Part shown: positions 7,146 to 13,256 of the stretch, piece after piece
How the letters are laid out: every line of letters begins with the position of its first letter
Position numbering within the stretch: the first letter of the stretch is position 1
Assembly: GCA_021818125.1 (NCBI GenBank)
Contig: JAKAFG010000011.1
Location: 1 to 18,422 of the forward strand
Origin: Pseudomonadota bacterium
Lineage (GTDB): Bacteria > Pseudomonadota > Gammaproteobacteria > Acidithiobacillales > Acidithiobacillaceae
Length of the DNA: 18,422 bases
Reading direction: 5' to 3'
Translations under genes and position numbers: made by a program
Notes under the pieces: model-generated
The model's input: the letters and a program-made list of their open reading frames with translations, nothing else
What the model was told of the DNA's origin: nothing
Database searches by the model: none

Positions 7146-8278
7146 TGTTGATCCCCTTTGTGTCCCTTATCTTTTTCCGTGGATTGATCAGAGCCGGATG
7201 CGTCGCCCTTATGGGATTTGTTCCGCGCCCGCATCACTGCGCTGACCCCCGCATGCACCGCGACCCCGGCCCCGACCACCCCTGCCGCCACGCCTCCGAT
7301 CTTGTCGGCATTGGCCTCGATCCCAAAACCGTGAACATCGGAGAGGCGGCTATAAAAGGGTCCATTGTCCCAGAACCCCTCCTCCGAGCAGCCTATGCAG
7401 CCGTGCCCAGACTGGATGGGGAATGACACTCCGCCATTCCAGCGAACCGTCGAGCAGGCGTTGTAAGTCGTGGGTCCTTTGCAGCCCATCTTGTAAAGGC
7501 AATACCCCTCACGGGCCCCTTGGTCATCCCAGGATTCCACATACTCACCCGCATCGAAGTGCGGGCGGCGATAGCACTTGTCATGAATTCGCTGGCTATA
7601 GAACATGAGCGGTCTGCCCCGTCCATCAAGATCTGGTATGCGGCCAAAGGTAAGCATGTAGGTGATGACCCCGGTCATCACTTCAGCGATGGGCGGGCAA
7701 CCGGGAACCTTGATAATGGGTTTATCCGTGATGACCTTGTCGATGGGCGTAGCGGCGGTGGGATTGGGATGAGCGGCCTGCACACATCCCCAGGAGGCGC
7801 AGGCCCCCCAGGCAATCACTGCCTTGGCGTTGGCGGCCACACTCTTTAATTTCTCCACAAAAGGCTTACCGCCGACGATGCAGTACATCCCATCCTCGTT
7901 CAGCGGTGGGTTGCCTTCCACCGCCAGGATATATTCTCCCGGGTATTTTTTGGGGATCTCATCCAGGATGGCCTCGGCCTGATAGCCCGCTGAAGCCATG
8001 AGAGTATCGTCATAGTCCAACGAGATCATCTTCAGGATGACATCCTTGGCCAGCGGGTGTCCGGAACGGATAAACGACTCCGAACAGCATGTACATTCCA
8101 GCCCGTGCATCCACAGTACTGGAATGCGGGGTTTGGTCTCCATGGCGTAAGCGATCTGGCCTACGTAGTCTGGCCCCAAACCCAAGGCAGCGGCGGTAAG
8201 GCTGCAGAACTTCAGGAAACTGCGGCGGGTAACCCCTTGTGCACGCAGCACCCCGTAAAAAGTTTCAGTCTCTGGCAT
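7142..8278 (-). CDS. hupS: HupS, NiFe-hydrogenase small subunit with Tat signal and O2-tolerant six-cysteine proximal cluster
   Basis: 378-aa small subunit holding the FeS relay from the NiFe site to HupC. The Tat signal is TRRSFLKF at residues 17-24, with probable cleavage after AYA (45). In mature numbering Cys17, 19, 20, 115 and 120 are all present (HGLECTCCSES; ACASWGCVQ). Together with the later cysteine of the CPP motif they form the [4Fe-3S] cluster typical of O2-tolerant enzymes. The medial region has NACSTVRWNG, then FPIQ, then CIGC, i.e. proline at one ligand position, as in [3Fe-4S] clusters. A C-terminal helix (GGVAAGVVGAGVAVHAGVSA) anchors it, followed by a long charged tail. The start at 8278 has a GGGAGGAAG ribosome site; the frame open to 8473 crosses the sigma54 promoter and is rejected. 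Confidence 0.98.
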   Translation of the reverse strand: MPETETFYGVLRAQGVTRRSFLKFCSLTAAALGLGPDYVGQIAYAMETKPRIPVLWMHGLECTCCSESFIRSGHPLAKDVILKMISLDYDDTLMASAGYQAEAILDEIPKKYPGEYILAVEGNPPLNEDGMYCIVGGKPFVEKLKSVAANAKAVIAWGACASWGCVQAAHPNPTAATPIDKVITDKPIIKVPGCPPIAEVMTGVITYMLTFGRIPDLDGRGRPLMFYSQRIHDKCYRRPHFDAGEYVESWDDQGAREGYCLYKMGCKGPTTYNACSTVRWNGGVSFPIQSGHGCIGCSEEGFWDNGPFYSRLSDVHGFGIEANADKIGGVAAGVVGAGVAVHAGVSAVMRARNKSHKGDASGSDQSTEKDKGHKGDQQ

Positions 8279-8289
8279 TGCACTTCCTC

Positions 8290-8301
8290 CCATTATAATG
8301 G
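8290..8301. repeat. 12-bp perfect palindrome next to the hupS ribosome site
   Basis: CCATTATAATGG reads the same on both strands. It lies within the predicted 5' leader of hupS, directly upstream of the GGGAGGAAG ribosome site and downstream of the sigma54 promoter. It contains TATAAT but has no convincing -35 box, so I do not call it a promoter. It may be an operator or a weak RNA hairpin that limits ribosome access; both are inference. Confidence 0.45.
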
Positions 8302-8344
8302 TTGTCCGGCACCAGGAAGCCGACATCCTATCGTTGCTGACATT

Positions 8345-8360
8345 AGCAAAAAACGGGCCA
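8345..8360 (-). promoter_or_regulatory. sigma54 (RpoN) promoter of the hupS operon
   Basis: On the minus strand the sequence TGGCCCGTTTTTTGCT matches the sigma54 consensus TGGCAC-N5-TTGC at all but one position. The invariant GG (8359-8358) and GC (8347-8346) are exactly ten bases apart. Transcription should begin near 8334, giving a leader of about 55 nt before the hupS start at 8278. Hydrogenase structural operons in Ralstonia, Rhizobium and Bradyrhizobium are sigma54-dependent and are switched on by HoxA, an NtrC-family regulator, so both position and type fit. Confidence 0.82.
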
Positions 8361-8376
8361 TTTAATGACATGCACG

Positions 8377-8389
8377 TAATATATTGGTT
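8377..8389 (-). promoter_or_regulatory. IHF-like site upstream of the sigma54 promoter
   Basis: AACCAATATATTA on the minus strand matches the IHF consensus WATCAA-N4-TTR with one mismatch (C for T). It begins 17 bp upstream of the -24 element, centred near -49. A bend here would bring a regulator bound further upstream onto the promoter. AT-rich DNA makes chance matches common, so this is moderate support. It overlaps a small inverted repeat, GTTAT-GA-ATAAC, at 8387-8398. Confidence 0.45.
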
Positions 8390-8470
8390 ATGAATAACAA
8401 TATTTTTATGGGTTGGGGCGCACTGAAAACTTGGATGCCATATTAAGAAAGGGTATGGAATGCACATTAC

Positions 8471-8487
8471 CACCTAATCGATAGGTG
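8471..8487. promoter_or_regulatory. 17-bp inverted repeat, candidate upstream activator site for hupS
   Basis: CACCTA-ATCGA-TAGGTG is a perfect 6-bp inverted repeat with a 5-bp spacer. It lies about 110 bp upstream of the sigma54 -24 element, where enhancer sites of NtrC-type activators usually sit. It does not match the TTG-N5-CAA site described for HupR, so it would be a different recognition sequence or a chance repeat. Function is inferred from position only. Confidence 0.45.
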
Positions 8488-8517
8488 TATATGTTTTTTC
8501 TTCGATATCTGATGGGA

Positions 8518-8533
8518 GGTACAAACAAGTACC
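8518..8533. repeat. Small inverted repeat just after hupV
   Basis: GGTAC and GTACC flank a 6-base AT-rich loop, 15 bp after the hupV stop. As RNA it would be a 5-bp hairpin with no T-run behind it, so it is not a convincing terminator. It could be a second operator half of the hupS control region or a weak 3' end structure for hupTUV. Confidence 0.35.
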
Positions 8534-8547
8534 ATATAAAAGAACTT

Positions 8548-9996
8548 TCAATGCACCGTGCATACCATGCATGGATCGAATGAACGCACGATGTGCTGCA
8601 CAGCAATGGGTGATCGTTCGCCAGGGCGCACCGGAGCGCCCACCAGAGCCTGTTCTAGCGCACCGGGGACGCCGTTCCGGTCGCGGGGGGAGAAGTTCCA
8701 GGTGGTGGGCGCGACAATCTGGTAGGTAAGTATTCGGCCGTCATGGATCCGCAGCCAGTGCCCCAGGCTGCCTCGGGCAGCCTCCACCAGTCCGACACCC
8801 TCGGCCTCGCCCGGCATCGTACCGCTATGACAAAAAGGTGCGCCGGGGCGGATGGCGCGTACCCAATGTTCCATGGCGATAAGCACCCGGGCCAATTCCA
8901 GCAGCCTGGCAATGACGCGGTTACGCACATTCCCCCCCGACTCGGCTACCAGATCTTGGATCAGCGGGTGGCCATCCACCATCTGTCGCGCCAGCGCACC
9001 GACCTCCACCACCTTGCCGCCCAGTCGCGGCGCCTTGCACCAAGTGTATGCCTGGGGCTGTTCTGCATCGGGCATGGTGACCCCATCGCGGGGATGGACA
9101 GGTTCAGCAATACCGGTCATCCAAGCGTGGCTGATATCCTCGGTAATGGCCTCAACGGCCAATTTCTCTACCCCGCCGTCCCAGATCCCCGCCGCGAAAA
9201 GGTGCCTGCCATCCTGCCTGTAGGCACCATAACTCATGAAACGATCGGACGCCCGACCCAGCCTCTCCAGGCATAGATGATCGGCAACCTGCAAGAACAT
9301 GGCGAGGTCACTAGCATGAGGCGGGCGGGCGGCCATCCATGCGCGCAACTCCTCCATGCTGTCGATGGCAGCGATGGCCTCCAGGCAGTCGCCAAAGGTC
9401 CTGGTTTCCAAATAACGGCGGAACCCGGCGAGGATAGCCGACAGGTGCGCACGCTCATGAGCCACCACAGCGCGCGTCGTTCCTCCCGGTTGGATAGCTA
9501 GAGTGTGAGGCCACTTGCCAGCCAGGAGCCCAGTGAGATGGAGGAGATCGGCGCGAGCCGCGAGCACTTCCCGGGCGGCACTGCCGGCCATGGCCTGGAA
9601 GCGAGCACTGATTGCGGGGAACCAAGGTGCATCCGCGTAGATGGGGCGAGCGAAATCGGGCATAAAGAACAGGTAAAAATGCGTGAAGTGATCTGCCAGG
9701 TTCTCGGCTGCCAGGATCAGGTTGGTGGCAATAGCACCATTGGGCGGCATAGCGATATTCTGGGCGGCCGCCAATGCGCCTGCGGCCGCAGTGGACTGCG
9801 CGATTGAACATATCCCGCAGATACGCGGGGTGATCGCCAGGGCATCCATAGGGGCTTTTCCAGCCAGGATCTGCTCGAACCCCCGATACAGGGGGACGTT
9901 GACCCAAGCCTCGCGCACCTGCTCTGCCTCGATGTCCAGACGAACCTCCAGGTCTCCCTCAACGCGGTTGAAGGGACCAACGATTATCCTGGACAT
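8548..9996 (-). CDS. hupV: HupV/HoxC, large subunit of the H2-sensing regulatory hydrogenase
   Basis: 482-aa large subunit of a group 2b regulatory hydrogenase, a cytoplasmic H2 sensor rather than an energy-yielding enzyme. NiFe ligands are CGIC at 60-63 and C476/C479 in DPCMVCTVH. The protein stops right at His482, so there is no cleavable tail; this is a hallmark of sensor hydrogenases. Ile62 and Phe110 (HFYLFFMPDF) sit at the two gas-channel positions where catalytic enzymes have Val and Leu. The same two bulky residues narrow O2 access in Ralstonia HoxC. The start at 9996 has an AAGGAGAT ribosome site, 33 bp after hupU. Confidence 0.96.
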   Translation of the reverse strand: MSRIIVGPFNRVEGDLEVRLDIEAEQVREAWVNVPLYRGFEQILAGKAPMDALAITPRICGICSIAQSTAAAGALAAAQNIAMPPNGAIATNLILAAENLADHFTHFYLFFMPDFARPIYADAPWFPAISARFQAMAGSAAREVLAARADLLHLTGLLAGKWPHTLAIQPGGTTRAVVAHERAHLSAILAGFRRYLETRTFGDCLEAIAAIDSMEELRAWMAARPPHASDLAMFLQVADHLCLERLGRASDRFMSYGAYRQDGRHLFAAGIWDGGVEKLAVEAITEDISHAWMTGIAEPVHPRDGVTMPDAEQPQAYTWCKAPRLGGKVVEVGALARQMVDGHPLIQDLVAESGGNVRNRVIARLLELARVLIAMEHWVRAIRPGAPFCHSGTMPGEAEGVGLVEAARGSLGHWLRIHDGRILTYQIVAPTTWNFSPRDRNGVPGALEQALVGAPVRPGERSPIAVQHIVRSFDPCMVCTVH

Positions 9997-10029
9997 GATT
10001 TCATCTCCTTGATACGCGCCCCTAGTTCA

Positions 10030-11031
10030 TCAGATTTTGCCGCCACGCGGGGCCTTGCCGCCCGGCGGCACCACGGCATGATCAGCGACCGCATTACGCT
10101 TCAGGCGTTCCGGGGTGGCCGCCTTGGCCAGGGAGGATAGGGCAACAAACCAGGCCTTGGGCATGTCCGTGGGAAGCCCTACGGGGATCCCTGCGATCTT
10201 GGGGGTGTACTGGAAGGCATGGCCCGGTTCCTCGAATTCCGGGGCTGTGCAGTTGATGCAGGCATAACCGCCGCGAATACAGGAACCCGCCCCATTCCAT
10301 AACCGGGCGTTGCAGTCGGCATGAGCCTGGGTACCCAAACAGCCCAGGTGTTCCATCAGGCAGCCCAACTGGGAGTGCTCCTGTGCACTGGCCTTATATT
10401 CATAAAATTCGTTGCGTGGACAGCCATGGTGGACGAGATGGTCGGCATAAAGGCGTGGTCGTCCGAACTCGTCCAAGTCGCTGGCGTCCATTTCACCCGC
10501 CGCCAGAAGCCTAAAGGTATCGATCACCCAATTGGGATGTATGGGACAACCCGCGATGTTGACCACCGGCAGGTCAGCCAGGCTGCGATAGCCAACCCCA
10601 AGGGCACCACCCTTCTGGCTGCCGTCATACTGCAAACCGCAGGCGTCAGTGGGATTGGGGCCAGCCGTTGTCACGCCGCCAAAGGCGGCGCAAGTACCCA
10701 CCCCCACGCAATACCGCGCTTTAGCTGCCAATCGCCGCACCCAGTCGATCATCGGCACGTCCGTGCCAGCCAGTACATGGAAGCGCCCCGTCCTGTGCGG
10801 ACCGCGCAAGAGCGATCCTTCAACACACAAAATGTCGAGGGGCTCATCGCCGACAATGATAGTTTCTAGTAAGTCGGCCAGTTCGTGAGCGCCGGCCTCA
10901 CTCAGGGAGGGGTGCCAAAGCAAACGAATGCCCGCCAGTTCCAACGCGCTGATAAGATCCGGTCCCTCGGCGCAGAGCAAAGACATGCTGCACCCACCAC
11001 AACCTCCGGATTGCAGCCACAGCACCTTCAT
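10030..11031 (-). CDS. hupU: HupU/HoxB, small subunit of the H2-sensing regulatory hydrogenase
   Basis: 333-aa small subunit that partners HupV. It starts directly with MKVLWLQSGGCGGC and has no Tat signal or membrane anchor, so the complex stays in the cytoplasm. Proximal cluster ligands are Cys11, 14, 114 and 162. Gly13 and Gly119 occupy the positions of the two extra cysteines of O2-tolerant enzymes, so a normal [4Fe-4S] cluster is expected. The distal cluster uses HHGCPRNEF, Cys224 and Cys230. The medial cluster has four cysteines (240, 251, 258, 261). The last 50 or so residues form a Pro/Gly/Lys-rich C-terminal extension; in Ralstonia HoxB the comparable tail serves contact with the kinase. 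It follows hupT by 40 bp. Confidence 0.95.
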   Translation of the reverse strand: MKVLWLQSGGCGGCSMSLLCAEGPDLISALELAGIRLLWHPSLSEAGAHELADLLETIIVGDEPLDILCVEGSLLRGPHRTGRFHVLAGTDVPMIDWVRRLAAKARYCVGVGTCAAFGGVTTAGPNPTDACGLQYDGSQKGGALGVGYRSLADLPVVNIAGCPIHPNWVIDTFRLLAAGEMDASDLDEFGRPRLYADHLVHHGCPRNEFYEYKASAQEHSQLGCLMEHLGCLGTQAHADCNARLWNGAGSCIRGGYACINCTAPEFEEPGHAFQYTPKIAGIPVGLPTDMPKAWFVALSSLAKAATPERLKRNAVADHAVVPPGGKAPRGGKI

Positions 11032-11071
11032 TCCCTGCCCGCCTTCATCCGTGCTCGCCGTCGCATGGATG

Positions 11072-12481
11072 TCAACCTCCTCTCAGTCCGTCGCCGGGAC
11101 GAACAGAGGGCAACTCCACACGAAATACTGCACCACCCTGGGAATGGTTGCGGGCCTTCAGGCGCCCGCCATGCTCGTTGACGATGCCATAGCTGATCGC
11201 CAACCCCAGGCCGGTGCCGGAACCTACGGGCTTGGTGGTGAAAAAGGGGTCAAATATCCGCACCAGATCATCCTCGGCGATGCCGGGGCCGAAGTCGCGA
11301 ACTTCCAGCCAGACCACGCCCCCCTCCTCGCCGCTACGGATCTCCAGGTGAGGATGCTCCATGTCGGCCATCGCATCTAATGCGTTCTGCACGAGGTTCA
11401 TCAGGACCTGTTGGATCTGGCCGGCGTGACCGAACATCCGCAGCGGGACGGTCAGATCGTAATCCACCTCCAGGGCTTCCGGACCACCCTTGCTCACCCA
11501 ATGCACCGCCCGCCCTAATACCGGCTCCACATCGAAGAGCGCGTATTCCCCCTGCTGTCCGGATGAAAACTGACGCAGTCCCTGGACAATATCCCGTACC
11601 CGTTCGGCCCCCTCCATGGTGCCGGTAATGAGGGGGGACAGGTCATCGAGGATACGGTCGATGCGCAATTCTCCCCGCAGCCGGTCCTGCTCCACCCCCG
11701 AACCCTGTTCATGGCAGAAGGCAATGTAGCGGGTCAGCCGCTGGGTGTAGCGCTCCAGCGCATGGACGTTGCCGTAGATAAAGCTGATGGGGTTGTTCAG
11801 TTCGTGGGCCACCCCAGCCACCAGGCGACCAAGGGAGGCCATCTTTTCCGACTGCACGAGTTGCTGCTGGGCAGTCTTCAACTCGGTGTGGGCCTGGTTC
11901 AGGGCCCGATAAGCCTTGTGCAACTCACCAACTGGTCTGCCCAAGAGTACCATACCCACTAATCGCCCCCGATGGTCATAGCGGGATGTACAGTTGAGGT
12001 CCACCGGGATGGGTTCGCTACGACCGCGCAACTGTAGTGCGCAATCTTGTATAGCCTTGTCACGGATGCACTGCGCGAAACCGTCGACTAACATCTGACT
12101 GTCTTCGGTGAAGAGGGATTGGAAAGGGCGGTCCAGCAATTGATCTGCCGACAGCCCGGTCAGGTCTTCCAGTGCCCGGTTCACTTGCTGAATGGCGCCC
12201 GTAAGGTCGCAGACAATGAGTACATCCGTCATGGAGGCCAAGATACTAGCGAGGAAATGTTGCGCGTCCTCCAAGGCACCGTTTTTTTTCTCCAGCTCCA
12301 CTTGATAGCGAACGAGGTCGGCATAAGTCTCATCCATCTTATGGATTACATCAATCCAAACTATCTCTTGGGCGTCAAAAGGAAAAACGTCGCTCACTTC
12401 CCCTACAGCCAAAGCATTGCTATGTTCGTAGCCTGCGCTAGGTGAACCATCCTTGCGATCGGTGTCGATAAAGTGGGTCAT
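11072..12481 (-). CDS. hupT: HupT/HoxJ, cytoplasmic PAS histidine kinase of the H2-sensing system
   Basis: 469-aa soluble sensor kinase. An N-terminal region with a coiled coil (about 48-75) leads into a PAS domain (about 76-185: SMTDVLIVCDLTGAIQQVNR). A second coiled coil follows, then the dimerisation/phosphoacceptor helix with His226 (VAGVAHELNNP) and a C-terminal ATPase domain. The latter shows the N box (NLVQNALDAM), the G1 box (DFGPGI) and the G2 box (GSGTGLGLAIS). No membrane segments are seen, matching HupT/HoxJ, which reads H2 status from HupUV by protein contact and controls the regulator HupR/HoxA. The start at 12481 has GGTGA nearby; an in-frame TTG at 12523 would add 14 residues. 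The cognate response regulator is not in this window. Confidence 0.92.
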   Translation of the reverse strand: MTHFIDTDRKDGSPSAGYEHSNALAVGEVSDVFPFDAQEIVWIDVIHKMDETYADLVRYQVELEKKNGALEDAQHFLASILASMTDVLIVCDLTGAIQQVNRALEDLTGLSADQLLDRPFQSLFTEDSQMLVDGFAQCIRDKAIQDCALQLRGRSEPIPVDLNCTSRYDHRGRLVGMVLLGRPVGELHKAYRALNQAHTELKTAQQQLVQSEKMASLGRLVAGVAHELNNPISFIYGNVHALERYTQRLTRYIAFCHEQGSGVEQDRLRGELRIDRILDDLSPLITGTMEGAERVRDIVQGLRQFSSGQQGEYALFDVEPVLGRAVHWVSKGGPEALEVDYDLTVPLRMFGHAGQIQQVLMNLVQNALDAMADMEHPHLEIRSGEEGGVVWLEVRDFGPGIAEDDLVRIFDPFFTTKPVGSGTGLGLAISYGIVNEHGGRLKARNHSQGGAVFRVELPSVRPGDGLRGG

Positions 12482-12662
12482 AAAATCATTCACCGTGTTG
12501 AACTGTACGTAGGTATATATCAAAATGACCTGCGTTTAAAGTCCGACAGGCTACCTACAGATTATGGGAAAAACGCAACGCAAAACGTTTGTTTTTTACC
12601 GTGAGACGTCAGTGGTATCTTTAGCGTTGAAATCCATAGAAGAATTTTGGGAGGAAGTCATC
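12482..12662. other. Divergent spacer between hupT and the secreted-protein gene
   Basis: This AT-rich 181-bp stretch must hold promoters for both flanking genes. I see no sigma54 match and no clean sigma70 pair on either strand. A perfect 7-bp inverted repeat, GTAGGTA (12509-12515) and TACCTAC (12552-12558), has its arms 36 bp apart; it could be two half-sites of one operator or chance. The only strong signal is the ribosome site GGGAGGAAG before 12663. Confidence 0.5.
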
Positions 12663-13256
12663 ATGAACTGGAAACGGCGTCACATCGTCTGGTTAGTATC
12701 CGGCGCCATCCTATATGCCGGAACAGCAGTCACTGGGGCCAGCGCATCCCCTGTGGACATACAGTTAAACGTTGGGACGCAGCCCATATATGTGGCACCC
12801 GGCTATCCGCCGATGGCGATCGCCACGCCACCCTTGATGGTTTGGTTGAGCAACCTCGGAGTTTATGCCGCCTATGGCGCATCCCAACCCATTTTCTATC
12901 ATGGCTCAAGTTATTATTACTATTACGGGGATCGCTGGTGGGCCGGGCCGGGCTATCGTGGACCCTGGCATCCTATCGTCGCGCCACCACCCGCGCTCCG
13001 TCATTGGAACCACCGCGACTGGCAGAATGTTCAGCGGGACGTCGGCCGCCATTATCGCGATCCGCAATGGCGCCATTTCCGGCCAGCGGAACGTCCGCAA
13101 CCGCGGTATCGCGGGTCAGAGCAGCGGACACCTGGCGCTTTTCGGGGACCCGAGGGACATGGACCTGCGCAGCGACCAGATCGTGGACAGGGCCATAACG
13201 ATCAGAATCGGGACCACGGTCCTCAGGGACAAGGATGGCGGCAGGGTCGAAACTAA
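12663..13256 (+). CDS. Secreted Tyr/His/Arg-rich protein of unknown function
   Basis: 197-aa protein, the only plus-strand gene here. Residues 1-28 are a Sec-type signal (MNWKRRHIVWLVSGAILYAG, probable cleavage after ASA). The mature part begins VDIQLNVGTQPIYVAPGYPP, then has a Tyr cluster with a Trp/Gly/Pro segment (SSYYYYYGDRWWAGPGYRGP, 82-101). From about 110 it becomes a low-complexity basic tail rich in Arg, His, Gln, Gly and Pro (RHWNHRDWQ, GHNDQNRDHGPQGQGW). Similar short proteins occur in many envelope-rich Proteobacteria without known function. The start at 12663 is fixed by a strong GGGAGGAAG site and the signal peptide; the open frame to 12564 lacks both. Its stop overlaps the convergent alaS stop by 4 bp. 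No link to hydrogenase function is shown. Confidence 0.85.
   Translation: MNWKRRHIVWLVSGAILYAGTAVTGASASPVDIQLNVGTQPIYVAPGYPPMAIATPPLMVWLSNLGVYAAYGASQPIFYHGSSYYYYYGDRWWAGPGYRGPWHPIVAPPPALRHWNHRDWQNVQRDVGRHYRDPQWRHFRPAERPQPRYRGSEQRTPGAFRGPEGHGPAQRPDRGQGHNDQNRDHGPQGQGWRQGRN

Noticed and set aside
8425..8440. Second sigma54-like sequence starting TGGCAT on the minus strand
   Set aside because: The -24 half is fair but the -12 half is TTTT with no GC, which is nearly invariant; the match at 8345-8360 is far better.
8279..8473. Upstream extension of hupS to an ATG at 8473
   Set aside because: It would place the sigma54 promoter inside the gene and put 65 residues before the Tat signal; the ribosome site supports 8278.
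8279..8547. HupR-type TTG-N5-CAA operators
   Set aside because: I scanned both strands of the spacer and found only imperfect matches such as TTG-N5-CAC, not enough for a call.
8548..11031. HupUV as a group 2a cyanobacterial-type uptake hydrogenase
   Set aside because: HupV has no C-terminal cleavable tail, has the sensor gas-channel residues and is preceded by a HupT kinase; all three point to group 2b.
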